The notes: a model not told the origin generated them from the letters alone. DNA of 64,000 nt from Sphingobium aromaticiconvertens (GCF_037154075.1 NZ_JBANRJ010000001.1:4583501-4647500), one strand, 5' to 3'. Positions 52,053-62,090 are shown, numbered from the stretch's first letter. Made by a program: numbers and translations.

Positions 52053-52982
52053 ATGCGTACCGATCTCGAACATCTTCCGGCCAACAAACAGCGTGAGCTC
52101 GACCGGGTAAAGCAGATCATCTTCGAGGAATTCGAGGATGCGCTGGCGCTAGCCCGGCATGATTGGAAAAAGAAGGGCCGCATTCTGAAGGTCATTCTGT
52201 ATGGCAGCTATGCCCGCGGCGGATGGGTGGATGAGCCGCATACGGCCAAGGGCTATCAATCCGACTATGATGTCCTGATCATCGTCAACGATCAGCGTTT
52301 GACCGATCGTGTCACTTACTGGTCCAAACTCGATCAACGCCTCATTCTCGAACTGACCGTTACCAAAGGGCTGCGGACGCCTGTGAACTTCATCGTTCAT
52401 ACTCTGCAGGAGGTGAACGATGGCCTAGCCCACGGACGCTATTTCTTCATGGACGTCGCCCGAGACGGTATCGCGCTATACGAAGCGGAAGATACCGAAC
52501 TTCATCAGCCCAAGCCCAAAACGCCGGTTCAGGCTTTGGAGATGGCGCAGGAATACTATGAAGAGTGGTTTCCGGCAGCTATGCGGAAATTCAAGCTTTC
52601 TAGGGACGCGATCGAACAGGAATTCGCAAAGGAGGCTGCCTTCCTGCTGCATCAGACGACCGAAAGTTTGTACCACTGCGTTCTGTTGGTGAACACGTTC
52701 TATACCCCCCACGTGCATAATCTCGGGTTCTTGCGGACGCAGGCCGAGCGCATCGATCGGCGTCTCGTCCACGTCTGGCCGGAGGACACGAAAAAGGATC
52801 GGGCGGCCTTCGAAAAGTTGAAGGACGCTTATGTGAAGGCGCGCTACTCCAAACATTATCGCGTCTCTCTCGAACAGCTGAACTGGCTGGCGGAGCAGAT
52901 CGAGGAACTGGGTCGCGTCGTACATATGGTATGTTCGGAACGCTTGGCCGTCCTCGAAGGCGAGGTCCGCAAGGCGGGCTGA
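52053..52982 (+). CDS. Nucleotidyltransferase-HEPN fusion protein
   Basis: 309 aa. NTase domain in the first 130 residues with VILYGSYARGGWVDEPHTAK and SDYDVLIIVND (GSxxRG, DxD). C-terminal HEPN-like four-helix domain includes FAKEAAFLLHQTTESLYHCV and KARYSKHYRVSLEQLNWLAE. The combination corresponds to MNT and HEPN fused in one chain; free MNT-HEPN pairs are toxin-antitoxin systems. Whether this protein is a defence component, or a stand-alone nucleotide enzyme found widely in sphingomonads, cannot be told here. Confidence 0.82.
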   Translation: MRTDLEHLPANKQRELDRVKQIIFEEFEDALALARHDWKKKGRILKVILYGSYARGGWVDEPHTAKGYQSDYDVLIIVNDQRLTDRVTYWSKLDQRLILELTVTKGLRTPVNFIVHTLQEVNDGLAHGRYFFMDVARDGIALYEAEDTELHQPKPKTPVQALEMAQEYYEEWFPAAMRKFKLSRDAIEQEFAKEAAFLLHQTTESLYHCVLLVNTFYTPHVHNLGFLRTQAERIDRRLVHVWPEDTKKDRAAFEKLKDAYVKARYSKHYRVSLEQLNWLAEQIEELGRVVHMVCSERLAVLEGEVRKAG

Positions 52983-53256
52983 CCCACCCTTGCATGCCCT
53001 TTGCCAAGTTGGCATGATTGCCGGGCACTACGGGATCGATCTGGCTACCGGGTGTAGGATTTCCCTGCCAGCATCATGCACACCTGTCCTGTCTGGACGG
53101 GTGGCCGTTTCGGGATAAGGCGCACACCGCGCTGGACGACGGCGACCATCGCTGATCTGGCTGTCCGGTTTTCCGGATATTCCAGCATGCCGCGTGGACG
53201 CTTTCCATGCCTTACCATTGCTGCCCGTCTGGGCGGACGAACTGCGAGCCATTGCC

Positions 53257-53817
53257 ATGAGCGCCGGGCCAAAGGACAGGCCTGTGCTGACCGTGACCAG
53301 CGCGGACAGCGCGCTGCTCGACACACTCTTTCGGCAAGAGGCTTCGCGCCTGCTGTCCTATTTCCGGCGTAAGACCGGGGATGCCGAAGCCGCCAGTGAT
53401 CTTGTCCAGGAGAGTTTCGTTCAGATCGCGCGCGTCCCGCGCATTGGGGATCTGGTCAATCCCGCCGCCTATCTGCAACGCGTTGCCCGCAACCTCCTCT
53501 TTGGCCGCGCCCGTGGACCGCGCCGAGCCTTCGAGCGGCAGATGGTAGCGCTTGAAGAGGACATCGACTGCGCCCATCCGCCACAACAAGAAATGGAGAT
53601 CGAAGCCGGAGACCTGCTTGTCCTTTACGAAAAGGCTGTTGCCGGTCTAGCGCCAAAAACACGTGAGATTTTCCTGATGAGCAGGCGCGACGGCATGACC
53701 TACAAGGAAATTCAGGCGAAGGTCGCGCTGAGCATGGGCGCAGTGGAATATCATATGATGCGCGCCATAGCCCATATCGACCGTTATCTGGACGACCATG
53801 ACCAACATGCCCGCTGA
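53257..53817 (+). CDS. FecI-type ECF sigma factor
   Basis: 186 aa from the ATG at 53257 (an ATG at 53194 is an alternative). Region 2: EASRLLSYFRRKTGDAEAAS and DLVQESFVQIARVP; region 4: GLAPKTREIFLMSRRDGMTY then KEIQAKVALSMGAVEYHMMR. Iron-uptake-type ECF sigma controlled by the FecR protein encoded next, with 20-bp overlap. It should drive the TonB receptor and isopeptidase genes in response to the receptor's ligand, presumably a lasso peptide here. Confidence 0.9.
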   Translation: MSAGPKDRPVLTVTSADSALLDTLFRQEASRLLSYFRRKTGDAEAASDLVQESFVQIARVPRIGDLVNPAAYLQRVARNLLFGRARGPRRAFERQMVALEEDIDCAHPPQQEMEIEAGDLLVLYEKAVAGLAPKTREIFLMSRRDGMTYKEIQAKVALSMGAVEYHMMRAIAHIDRYLDDHDQHAR

Positions 53818-54808
53818 TCCCGCCCCTGACCTCGACCCGCCCACCGCTGCGGCCATGTGGGTGGCAAAAATGCAGCGGCACGATGCCGCGCGATATCAAA
53901 AGGACCTGGACGCTTGGCTCGCCGCCAGCCCCGCCAATCTTGCGGCTTACAATAAGGCGGCCGGCCGTTTTCACGATGCGAAGATGTTGAGCCGGTCAAC
54001 GCGATGGCAGCCAGCGCCGGTCGATAGTCCCGGTCACCGCAAGCCATGGGCCCTCGTCGCGGTCGTTGCCGTGGTATTGGGCGCAGCCTGGCCGCTCTGG
54101 AAGACGCTATCGCCCCCTCCCACCGTCGAGACCGATGGTCGACAGACCGCTGCAACCACCGCAGTTGTCGCATCGGCCACCATAGAAAACCTGCATGGTG
54201 CGATTTCCCGCCGGCGCCTGCCCGACGGATCATTCGTATCGCTAGATACGCAAAGCGTGATGCGGTTTGCCTTCAATCCGAAGGCTCGGGATATCTGGCT
54301 GGATGCAGGCCGTGCGCGCTTTTCCGTTGCTCATGACGGCCGCCCGTTCATCGTGCATGCCGGAACAGGAACAGTGACAGCAACCGGGACAGTGTTTGAC
54401 GTCGCCATTGCGCCTGGCGGCGCGGTGCAGGTCAGACTGCTGGAAGGGGGCGTCGATGTGCAACCGTCGATCGCACGTCCAATGTCGCCGCGTAAGCTGA
54501 AGGCGGGTCAAGCCCTGACCTTCACCCGGACCGATCATGCCGTGCCGATCGCCGCCATCGGCCCGCGCGACGTCGAATGGGTCGATGGCATGATGGCATT
54601 TGAGTCCGCACCGCTCTCGGAAATCGTCGCTATCGCCAATCGGTACGCCCGCACGCCGATCCGCATCGAGGGGAGCGGCCTTTCTGACATGCGGTTGTCC
54701 GGACGGTTTCGGATCGACAATCCCGACCGGCTAGCTGCCAATCTGGCCCAAAGTCTCGATTTGACCGTAGAACATCAACCCTCTGGCGCGATCATCCTGC
54801 GACACTGA
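53798..54808 (+). CDS. FecR-like anti-sigma/signal transducer
   Basis: 336 aa. N-terminal DUF4880-like domain (ALDAW-type motif in YQKDLDAWLAASPANLAAYN), one membrane helix (PWALVAVVAVVLGAAWPLWK), then the periplasmic FecR domain: RRRLPDGSFVSLDTQSVMRF and LLEGGVDVQPS. C-terminal secretin/TonB short N-terminal-like part (GSGLSDMRLSGRFRIDNPDR). Receives the signal from the TonB receptor's N-terminal domain and passes it to the sigma factor. Confidence 0.9.
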   Translation: MTNMPADPAPDLDPPTAAAMWVAKMQRHDAARYQKDLDAWLAASPANLAAYNKAAGRFHDAKMLSRSTRWQPAPVDSPGHRKPWALVAVVAVVLGAAWPLWKTLSPPPTVETDGRQTAATTAVVASATIENLHGAISRRRLPDGSFVSLDTQSVMRFAFNPKARDIWLDAGRARFSVAHDGRPFIVHAGTGTVTATGTVFDVAIAPGGAVQVRLLEGGVDVQPSIARPMSPRKLKAGQALTFTRTDHAVPIAAIGPRDVEWVDGMMAFESAPLSEIVAIANRYARTPIRIEGSGLSDMRLSGRFRIDNPDRLAANLAQSLDLTVEHQPSGAIILRH

Positions 54809-54901
54809 AATTATTTTACGTCCCCCTTAAGGTCTTCGCCTAACCCCGCATCGATCCCCTTGAACGACCGCCAACGGCAGGCGTCACAAAAGGGGCTGAC
54901 T

Positions 54902-57472
54902 ATGCGTATTTCCGGATTTCTGCATTCTACTCTTCTCGCCAGCGCTGCGCTGACCACGCTGGCGGTGTACCAATGTGCTGCGGCCCAAACCGACGTGGCG
55001 GTGCCTTTTCATCAGTCCAGCCAGCCAATGGCCGATGCGCTGCGCGAGGCCGCCGCTGCATCCGAGATGGAGATATTCTTCGTACCTGCCGATGTCGCCG
55101 GGCTTACGGCGCCGTCGCTCCAGGGACAATTCACGCCGCAGGTCGCCGTCGATCGATTGCTGGCCGGAACCGGATTGCATGCACGCATTACGGACGGGAC
55201 TATCTTCATTCGGGGGCGAGACGCGGCGGCGGATGCCCTCGCCTCGGGTGAAGCGGCGAACGCGATCGTCGTCACGGGATCCCGGCTGAAGGGTGTTACG
55301 TCGCCATCGCCTACGATCGTGCTTGATCAGGAAGACATGCGCAACGCCGGGCAAACCAATCTCGGCGACGTCGTCCGGGGCATCCCACAGAGTTTCGGCG
55401 GCGGCCAGAATGTGGGTGTCGGACTGAATGTCCCCTCGGCCAGCGGCGTCAATGTCGGCTCGGGATCAAGCATAAATCTGCGCGGCCTGGGATCGGATGC
55501 AACCCTGACGCTGCTGAACGGTCATCGGCTGGCCTATAATGTGTCGCGGCAAAGCGTCGATGTGTCCGCGATTCCCATGCTGGCCGTCGATCGGCTTGAG
55601 ATCGTGGCGGACGGTGCGTCCGCGATCTACGGATCTGATGCTGTCGCCGGCGTTGCCAACATCATCTTGAAACGCGACTTCGACGGCGTCAGCACCAGCG
55701 CCCGGCTGGGGATGTCGACCGATGGTGGCAACGAGCAGCAGCAATATGGCGTTATCGTCGGGGAAAAATGGGGCAGCGGCGGGGCGTTCATAGCCTATGA
55801 TTTCGAACGCGACACGGCGATCGAGGCGCGCCAGCGCAGCTATACCGCCAGCTATGGCGCGCAATCCCTCTTTCCCGCTGTGAAACGGCATAACCTGATC
55901 ATGAGTGGCCATCAGGCACTGACCGCTGACCTCACATTTTCGCTCGATGCGCTCTACAACCACCGCACCAGCCTCTACAATTATCCGCTGAACCCGACCG
56001 GTGACTATCGCCAATTGGGAACATTGCTGTTTCCGCGCAACACTTCCTTCGCTGTGGCGCCTTCGCTGGACTGGTCGGTCGGCCACGGCTGGTCCCTCTC
56101 CCTTGCTGGCATGTACGGCAAGGACAAGACGCACTATGATTCCGACACCTACATCGGCGGATCCCTCTTTTCATCGGTCCGCGCCTGCTATTGCAACGAT
56201 GCCCAGTCGATCGAACTGAATGCCAGCGGGCCATTGATGCAGTTGCCCGGTGGCGAGGCCAAACTCGCCGTCGGCGGCGGCTATCGACGCAATGGATTTA
56301 TTGCCTATCGGACAACCGGCTCGCCGCAGAACATCAATGTGTCCCAGGACAGCTATTACGGTTTTGCAGAACTGAACCTGCCGCTTGTATCGCGGATGAT
56401 GGGCGTTCGCTTCGTCGATCAACTGACGTTCAGCGGCGCGATCCGCTATGAGGATTATCCGGGCATCGACAAGATCGCCACGCCCAAGCTCGGCCTGATC
56501 TACGCACCGACGCCCGATTTCTCATTGAAGGGATCCTGGGGGAAATCGTTCAAGGCGCCTACCATGTTCCAGCAATATTCCGGAAAATTCGTATCGGTCA
56601 CCGCCGTGCGCAACGTGGGTGGATCGGGCTATCCGGCGAACGCAACCGCGCTGTTGGTGACCGGGGGGAACCCCGATCTCAAGCCCGAGCGCGCCACGAG
56701 CTGGACAGCGACGCTCGATCTCCACCCACGAGCGGTCCTAGGCCTGCAGATCGAACTGAGCTATTTCGACATTGCCTATCGCGATCGCATCGTCGCACCC
56801 ATCACCTACAGCAGTCAGTCGCTGAGCAATCCCATCTATGCGGATTTGATCAATGTCTCGCCGTCCGAGGCTGACAAGGCGTCCGCTCTGGCAAATACCG
56901 AGTCGATCAATTATCTGACCGGCGCCTACAATCCGGCGACCGTTGTCGCCATTGTGGACAATCGCAACGCCAATGCTACGCGGCAGAATATCAAGGGCGT
57001 GGATCTGTCCGTTCGCTACGCGCTCGCCCTTGGCGGCGGGCAACGACTGACATTGAGTGCCAACGGCAGCTATCTCCATAGCACGCAAAAGCTCAGTGCC
57101 AGCCAGCCGCTCGTGGCTCTGGCAGGCACGATCTTCAATCCGCCCCATTATCGGGGTCGCGGTGCCGTCACCTGGACCAACGGCGCCACATCCTTGTCGA
57201 CGACCCTGAGCTATATGGGATCGACGGAAGACCTTCGCTTCACGCCTGTCACCCGATCCGGCGAGATGACGACGATCGACCTTACGGCGCGGCATCATAT
57301 AGGCGAGGCGGGTCTGCTATCGAACATGGATGTGGGGCTGACCCTTCTCAATATCCTCAATGAGAAGCCGGGGGTCGTGCGCCGCTCGCAAGTCTACGAT
57401 CTGCCCTATGACTCAACCAACAATTCAGCGATCGGCCGCTTCGTCAGCCTTTCGATTACGAAGCATTGGTGA
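54902..57472 (+). CDS. TonB-dependent receptor with STN signalling domain
   Basis: 856 aa from the ATG at 54902 (AAGGGG upstream). Signal peptide (LASAALTTLAVYQCAAAQ), secretin/TonB N-terminal domain (QPMADALREAAAASEMEIFF), TonB box region ANAIVVTGSRLKG, plug (INLRGLGSDATLTLLNGHRL) and 22-strand barrel ending in aromatic W. The STN domain indicates transcriptional signalling through FecR. The context (isopeptidase next, lasso genes converging) says that its ligand is probably the lasso peptide produced by this locus or a relative. Confidence 0.92.
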   Translation: MRISGFLHSTLLASAALTTLAVYQCAAAQTDVAVPFHQSSQPMADALREAAAASEMEIFFVPADVAGLTAPSLQGQFTPQVAVDRLLAGTGLHARITDGTIFIRGRDAAADALASGEAANAIVVTGSRLKGVTSPSPTIVLDQEDMRNAGQTNLGDVVRGIPQSFGGGQNVGVGLNVPSASGVNVGSGSSINLRGLGSDATLTLLNGHRLAYNVSRQSVDVSAIPMLAVDRLEIVADGASAIYGSDAVAGVANIILKRDFDGVSTSARLGMSTDGGNEQQQYGVIVGEKWGSGGAFIAYDFERDTAIEARQRSYTASYGAQSLFPAVKRHNLIMSGHQALTADLTFSLDALYNHRTSLYNYPLNPTGDYRQLGTLLFPRNTSFAVAPSLDWSVGHGWSLSLAGMYGKDKTHYDSDTYIGGSLFSSVRACYCNDAQSIELNASGPLMQLPGGEAKLAVGGGYRRNGFIAYRTTGSPQNINVSQDSYYGFAELNLPLVSRMMGVRFVDQLTFSGAIRYEDYPGIDKIATPKLGLIYAPTPDFSLKGSWGKSFKAPTMFQQYSGKFVSVTAVRNVGGSGYPANATALLVTGGNPDLKPERATSWTATLDLHPRAVLGLQIELSYFDIAYRDRIVAPITYSSQSLSNPIYADLINVSPSEADKASALANTESINYLTGAYNPATVVAIVDNRNANATRQNIKGVDLSVRYALALGGGQRLTLSANGSYLHSTQKLSASQPLVALAGTIFNPPHYRGRGAVTWTNGATSLSTTLSYMGSTEDLRFTPVTRSGEMTTIDLTARHHIGEAGLLSNMDVGLTLLNILNEKPGVVRRSQVYDLPYDSTNNSAIGRFVSLSITKHW

Positions 57473-57477
57473 TCGTC

Positions 57478-59619
57478 ATGACATTGGCATGGATGAACTA
57501 TCGCGCACGGTTGTTGATCGGGGGCATCGGCCTGTTCTTGGGCAGTGTCTGCGGGCCGCCAGCCATGGCATCGGAATGTGCGGATTTGCTACCCGGTCTG
57601 CGTCAGGACGTCGCGCGCGCGGTAACGGCGGGCGATATCGCGAATTTGCGGGACATAGGGCCAATCGGCGGCATGCCCGCAGGACAGAGTCCGCTTGCCC
57701 TGTCACCCGATGGGCGGTCGATCGCCTTCATCCTGACCCGGGCACATCCTGAGACCAACAGCTATTGCCAGGGCCTCGTGGTGGTCGATCTTCGGCCGGA
57801 CAGCGTCGCCCGGCTCGTCGATCAAGGTGGAGAATTGATCCGGGTTACCTTCCAGAGCGAGCAGCGCGGACTTCTGACCGATACGGGTATCGCCGCGATC
57901 AACCAGCCGCGCTGGTCGCCCGATGGCTCCCAGATTGCCTATCTGCGCAAGGATCGGGGCAGGACGCAGGCATGGCGCGCGAGTTTACATGGCAAAAGCG
58001 GCACGCAGGTGTCCCATTCCCCCGTCGATGTCGAGGCCGTCGCCTGGTCGGATGACGGGAAGGCGCTCATATATGCCAACCGGCCATCACTGATCGAAGA
58101 AAATGCTAAGCTCGATCGGGAAAGCCTGACGGGCTACCTTTTCGACGATCGGGCGATGCCCATTTATGGTGACCGACCGATGATACGGGGGCCATTGCCC
58201 CTTCATTATGCCGCTGCAGACATTTCTTCGACGTTCTCATCGGATCGCTCCGCGACGCAAGCCGAGCGGACCGCGCTCGACAGGATCGGTCCGGGCATGC
58301 TGCTGGGACGTCCTTTGGCCATCACAGGGCCTTCTGGCGAGGAAGGATGGGTGAAGGCGGAATTGCCCGATCGTTATCTCAGTCCCATCCGCTTGTGGGG
58401 CAAGGACCGGCAGGGACGTGAATGGCAGTGTCAGCACAGCAGCTGTTCCGATGGCATCATCGGCATGTGGTGGTCGGCCAAACATGGTGCTGTCCGGTAC
58501 CTGCGCCGCGACGGCTATGGCGGCAGTCGCCTGACATTCTATCTATGGACGCCAGGACGCGACGCTCCTCGAAAGATGTGGGGCACTGATGGCCTGCTGA
58601 CGGGCTGCCTCCCTTTGGAGGATCATCTGATCTGCGCCCAGGAAGGATCGACCCAGCCCCGGCGCATCGTGGCGCTGGATGCCGATACCGGCCGATCATC
58701 GGTTATCTTCGATCCCAACCCGGAATTCCGGCATCTGCAGATGGGAAAGGTCCAGCGCCTTTACTGGAAGAATCCGTTGGGCTTTGAGACCTTCGGCGAT
58801 CTTGTTCTGCCCGACAATTACCCCGTCGGCGCAAAACTGCCGATGATCGTCGTCCAATATCGAACACGCGGTTTCCTGCGCGGCAGTATCGGTGACGAAT
58901 ATCCCATCCATGCCTTTGCCGCGCAGGGCTTCGCCGTCCTGAGCGTCGAAAGCCCGCCATTCTTCGCTACCAGTCTAAAGCAAGGCAACTGGCGGACGTG
59001 GAAGGATGCCGAATCAGAAAATGTGAAAGGATGGCGGGAACGGCACAATGTGGCATCGTCCATCGTCACAGGAGTCGAGACGGCCATGGCGACAGGCGTG
59101 ATCGATCCGAAGAGGATCGGCCTGACCGGCCTGAGCGATGGCTCGACCACCGCTTGGTATCTGCTCATCAATACCGATCTGTTCGCCGCAACCTCCGTCA
59201 GCACCTGTTGCGCCGACCCCAAGACGGACCTGATCATGGGTGGACCGGCCTGGGAAAAGGAACGGCGGCGTTTCGGTTACCCCGCGCCAACCAACGATAA
59301 TCCAGCCTTTTGGCAACCCATCTCGCCCGCCATGAATGCCGCCAGGATCAAGGGACCCGTCCTGATGCAACTGGCCAGCGATGAATATTTACGCGCGCTC
59401 GAGGCCTATACTGCCTTCCGGGAGATCGGCCCGCCGGTCGAGATGTTCCTCTTTCCGGGCGATCACCACATCAAGTGGCAACCGGCTCACCGCATGGCCA
59501 TCTATGCGCGCAATATCGACTGGTTCAATTTCTGGTTGCGTGATGCGGTCGACCCAGCACCGGAGAAGGCGGCACAATATGACCGGTGGCGGCGGCTGAA
59601 ATCGCAACGTCGTCCATAA
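57478..59619 (+). CDS. Atxe2-type lasso peptide isopeptidase
   Basis: 713 aa from the ATG at 57478 (signal: LLIGGIGLFLGSVCGPPAMA). N-terminal beta-propeller with WSPDGSQIAYLRKDRGRTQA, and a C-terminal S9 prolyl-oligopeptidase hydrolase domain: GLTGLSDGSTTAWYLL holds the serine nucleophile (about residue 552), VLMQLASDEYLRALEAY the aspartate region and FPGDHHIKWQPAHR the histidine. Atxe-type enzymes open the macrolactam of imported lasso peptides. It overlaps nothing but starts 5 bp after the receptor, in one operon. Confidence 0.9.
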   Translation: MTLAWMNYRARLLIGGIGLFLGSVCGPPAMASECADLLPGLRQDVARAVTAGDIANLRDIGPIGGMPAGQSPLALSPDGRSIAFILTRAHPETNSYCQGLVVVDLRPDSVARLVDQGGELIRVTFQSEQRGLLTDTGIAAINQPRWSPDGSQIAYLRKDRGRTQAWRASLHGKSGTQVSHSPVDVEAVAWSDDGKALIYANRPSLIEENAKLDRESLTGYLFDDRAMPIYGDRPMIRGPLPLHYAAADISSTFSSDRSATQAERTALDRIGPGMLLGRPLAITGPSGEEGWVKAELPDRYLSPIRLWGKDRQGREWQCQHSSCSDGIIGMWWSAKHGAVRYLRRDGYGGSRLTFYLWTPGRDAPRKMWGTDGLLTGCLPLEDHLICAQEGSTQPRRIVALDADTGRSSVIFDPNPEFRHLQMGKVQRLYWKNPLGFETFGDLVLPDNYPVGAKLPMIVVQYRTRGFLRGSIGDEYPIHAFAAQGFAVLSVESPPFFATSLKQGNWRTWKDAESENVKGWRERHNVASSIVTGVETAMATGVIDPKRIGLTGLSDGSTTAWYLLINTDLFAATSVSTCCADPKTDLIMGGPAWEKERRRFGYPAPTNDNPAFWQPISPAMNAARIKGPVLMQLASDEYLRALEAYTAFREIGPPVEMFLFPGDHHIKWQPAHRMAIYARNIDWFNFWLRDAVDPAPEKAAQYDRWRRLKSQRRP

Positions 59620-59632
59620 TGGGATGGATTCA

Positions 59633-61375
59633 TCATTGGCGCGCTGCCCATGATTGCGCCCATGCTTCGGCATCGACCAGGCGCATCAGCCGCCAGAAAT
59701 CGCCGTTCCGAGTATGATGCGACCGATCGATGCTCTGCTCGATTGCGCCCATATCCAGAAGGCCCGCCTGTGCCAGAAGACCTTCCCGTAGCATGGTCGC
59801 AATGGTCTTCCGATGGGCTTCGAACAGGGTCGCTACGAAGCTGTCGGGCGTGCCTTTTGACAATCTCGCGATAAGCGGCGGGGGCAAGACATCTTCGAAC
59901 GCCTTACGGGCGACGTTGCGATTGCGGCCGTCGCGGCACCAGAGCCAGGATGGAATTTTCAGGCAAAGTTCCACGATTGGCTGCGACAGCAGGGGCGAGA
60001 TGACGGGCCTATTGAAAGCACGTTCGCTGTCGAGATGGTTCTGGATGCGCAAAAGCAGGGCGATGTGGCTCGCCGTTCCCGGCAGAGCACCATCAGGCGC
60101 GTCCAGCCAATCGTGCCTGCAGGCTGCAGTCGCTTCCTGCGTGGCAAAAGACGACAGAAAGCTCAGGTCCGGCTTCCAGACATAATGGGCTGCCTTTTGC
60201 CGACGCTTCCGCCAACCGCTTCTGGCGACAGACCAGATATCTGCATGGGCGAGCGCGCTCATGTCCATGATCGCCCGCAAGGTTCCACGACCGATGCCCT
60301 CGACCAGCATCTGATCGGCGATCGGCGCCCCGGATTGCAGATAGCAGAAGACATTGTCACCACCGCCGCCGTTGAAGAAGACATCTGCTCCGACCTCGTC
60401 TGCAAGCCCTATCCCCAGCGCGTCGCCTGCCTGGGCGAAGGATCGGACCGAGGGGCGTGGAAAGCGGGCGGCACCTGAGCGATGCAGGTCAACGAGGCCC
60501 ACTTCCAGCATTCTTTCGAACAATGGCTGCCCGAGCTGATTGGTGAGTTGCCGGGCATAATCCCGCTCGTCTCCCGACGGATCGGCGGTCACCAGCGTCA
60601 TATGGCTTGCGCGAACATCCTGGGGCATGGCCGCCGCAACGACGGAGGAATCGAGTCCCCCCGACAGATAGAGGAGGACATGCGCGAATGGCTGCGTCCA
60701 CGCCTGGACGCAGTCCATGATGGTCTCGCGCAGCAGGCGGACGGCCTCAACCTCATCGCGGATGAGCGACAGGCGACCGGTGTGCTGCCACGGTGACCAA
60801 AAAGCCGCAATATCTTGCGAGCCCGTCTCGGCAACCCGTATATGCGAGCCCCCGGGCAGTTCGGTCAGGCCTTCGATACAGGTCTGCGCCGGACGCATTT
60901 GATCGGCGATCAGGAACCGCGTGAGTGCCCGCCAATCAATATTGGTCCCGACAAGACCCGCCTCGACAAGCAAAGCCGGCTCGGACGCAAACGCAATAAT
61001 TCCTTTATGCAGCACATGATAACAGGGCACCATGCCGGAGGGATCGCGGGCGATCTCGATCGCCATATCGTCCGGGCTCTGCCGGATGGTGACATAAGCC
61101 CCCCAGTTCGATGACCCGCGACTGGTCGGCGGTGCTTGGGAGATGACCACGACCTGGCGGCTGCGACCGCCAACCTTTTCGAACATATAGCCCAGAATGA
61201 TCCCGGCGCGGTCGTCCGCCATGACAAACGGGCCGCCGGGTTCAACCAACACGACCGCGCGGCCGAATGCGGCGACCTTTGTAAAGCCCGTCACGGCAAT
61301 GACGCGATTCACCACGGTGTCGATGCTTTCGAGGAGATCGCCTGGAAAGACGAGCGCGATGTAGCGGAGCGCCAT
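59633..61375 (-). CDS. Lasso cyclase (asparagine-synthetase-like, C protein)
   Basis: 580 aa. N-terminal glutamine-amidotransferase-like region without catalytic Cys1 (MALRYIALVFPGDLLES), then the synthetase domain with the PPi-loop LLYLSGGLDSSVVAAAMP at about residue 235-252. It adenylates the ring Asp/Glu side chain of the core and closes the bond with Gly1. Its ATG touches the B gene stop (TAATG), so B and C are coupled. 13 bp from the convergent isopeptidase gene. Confidence 0.92.
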   Translation of the reverse strand: MALRYIALVFPGDLLESIDTVVNRVIAVTGFTKVAAFGRAVVLVEPGGPFVMADDRAGIILGYMFEKVGGRSRQVVVISQAPPTSRGSSNWGAYVTIRQSPDDMAIEIARDPSGMVPCYHVLHKGIIAFASEPALLVEAGLVGTNIDWRALTRFLIADQMRPAQTCIEGLTELPGGSHIRVAETGSQDIAAFWSPWQHTGRLSLIRDEVEAVRLLRETIMDCVQAWTQPFAHVLLYLSGGLDSSVVAAAMPQDVRASHMTLVTADPSGDERDYARQLTNQLGQPLFERMLEVGLVDLHRSGAARFPRPSVRSFAQAGDALGIGLADEVGADVFFNGGGGDNVFCYLQSGAPIADQMLVEGIGRGTLRAIMDMSALAHADIWSVARSGWRKRRQKAAHYVWKPDLSFLSSFATQEATAACRHDWLDAPDGALPGTASHIALLLRIQNHLDSERAFNRPVISPLLSQPIVELCLKIPSWLWCRDGRNRNVARKAFEDVLPPPLIARLSKGTPDSFVATLFEAHRKTIATMLREGLLAQAGLLDMGAIEQSIDRSHHTRNGDFWRLMRLVDAEAWAQSWAARQ

Positions 61376-62037
61376 TACAGGACCAGTATCGGCTTGAAAT
61401 GCCGCACATGATCGACACGATCGTCGAGAATGAGATCGTCTTGCTCGACCCAGCTATGCGCCGAGAAGGGATGCAACTGCACACCAAAGACCAGCCTCGC
61501 ATCATGGCCTCGCTGCTGCGCGTGGCGGTAGAGGGCCAGTGCCCGGATGAGGCAATGATCGACTGGGAGATAGTAGCGACGCGACGATTCATAGGCAGCG
61601 CACAGGCGCCGCATGTCGGCCGCGGACGATCCAGGGACAACAGGCAGTGGCGTTGCTTCCCTAAGCCGACGCAGGGTCGTCGGCAAACCCTGCCGCTTTA
61701 ATGTGCGACGCATAGCCGCCAAACGGACAATAATCTCAGGAATCTGGGCCGCCATGCGTGAGGGGCCATCCTCTTCGTCGAATATGCTGCGCCCGGCTGG
61801 TACATGCTGGCAGGGTGTAAGGGGCATAGCGCCTTCACCGTGGCCAGTGATTCCCGCAGCGCGCAGCGGCGCTATCTCCTGTTCCGTAATGCCCACATTG
61901 GAGGACTTCAGGAGCTTTTGAAGACTGTCGCGCGCAGGCCCTGTCAGACTGAAATAGCGATCCGCCTCATAATCCATGAAGATGAGGTGATGCTGGATTT
62001 CACAGAATGTCAGTCCGGGGCGAAGCGACAAGGCCAT
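61375..62037 (-). CDS. Lasso leader peptidase with RRE (B protein)
   Basis: 220 aa from the ATG at 62037 (GGAAAGG upstream). The N-terminal 80 residues form a PqqD-like RiPP recognition element (LTFCEIQHHLIFMDYEADRY, FSLTGPARDSLQKLL). The C-terminal transglutaminase-like cysteine protease has YLPVDHCLIRALALYRHA (Cys about 161), HPFSAHSWVEQDDLILDD (His and Asp). Binds the leader and removes it after the penultimate Thr. Both B1 and B2 functions are fused, as in proteobacteria. Confidence 0.9.
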   Translation of the reverse strand: MALSLRPGLTFCEIQHHLIFMDYEADRYFSLTGPARDSLQKLLKSSNVGITEQEIAPLRAAGITGHGEGAMPLTPCQHVPAGRSIFDEEDGPSRMAAQIPEIIVRLAAMRRTLKRQGLPTTLRRLREATPLPVVPGSSAADMRRLCAAYESSRRYYLPVDHCLIRALALYRHAQQRGHDARLVFGVQLHPFSAHSWVEQDDLILDDRVDHVRHFKPILVL

Positions 62038-62055
62038 GAGACGCCTTTCCGATAA

Positions 62056-62082
62056 CCGGTGCGCGGGAGCACCGCGCACCGG
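62056..62082 (-). terminator. Hairpin between lasso precursor and B gene
   Basis: Perfect 11-bp stem, CCGGTGCGCGG (62056-62066) with CCGCGCACCGG (62072-62082) and a 5-nt loop, 8 bp after the precursor stop. No U-tract follows, so it probably acts as attenuator or as a 3' stabiliser that lets precursor mRNA exceed B and C mRNA, a known feature of lasso operons. Confidence 0.7.
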
Positions 62083-62090
62083 CAGTGGTG

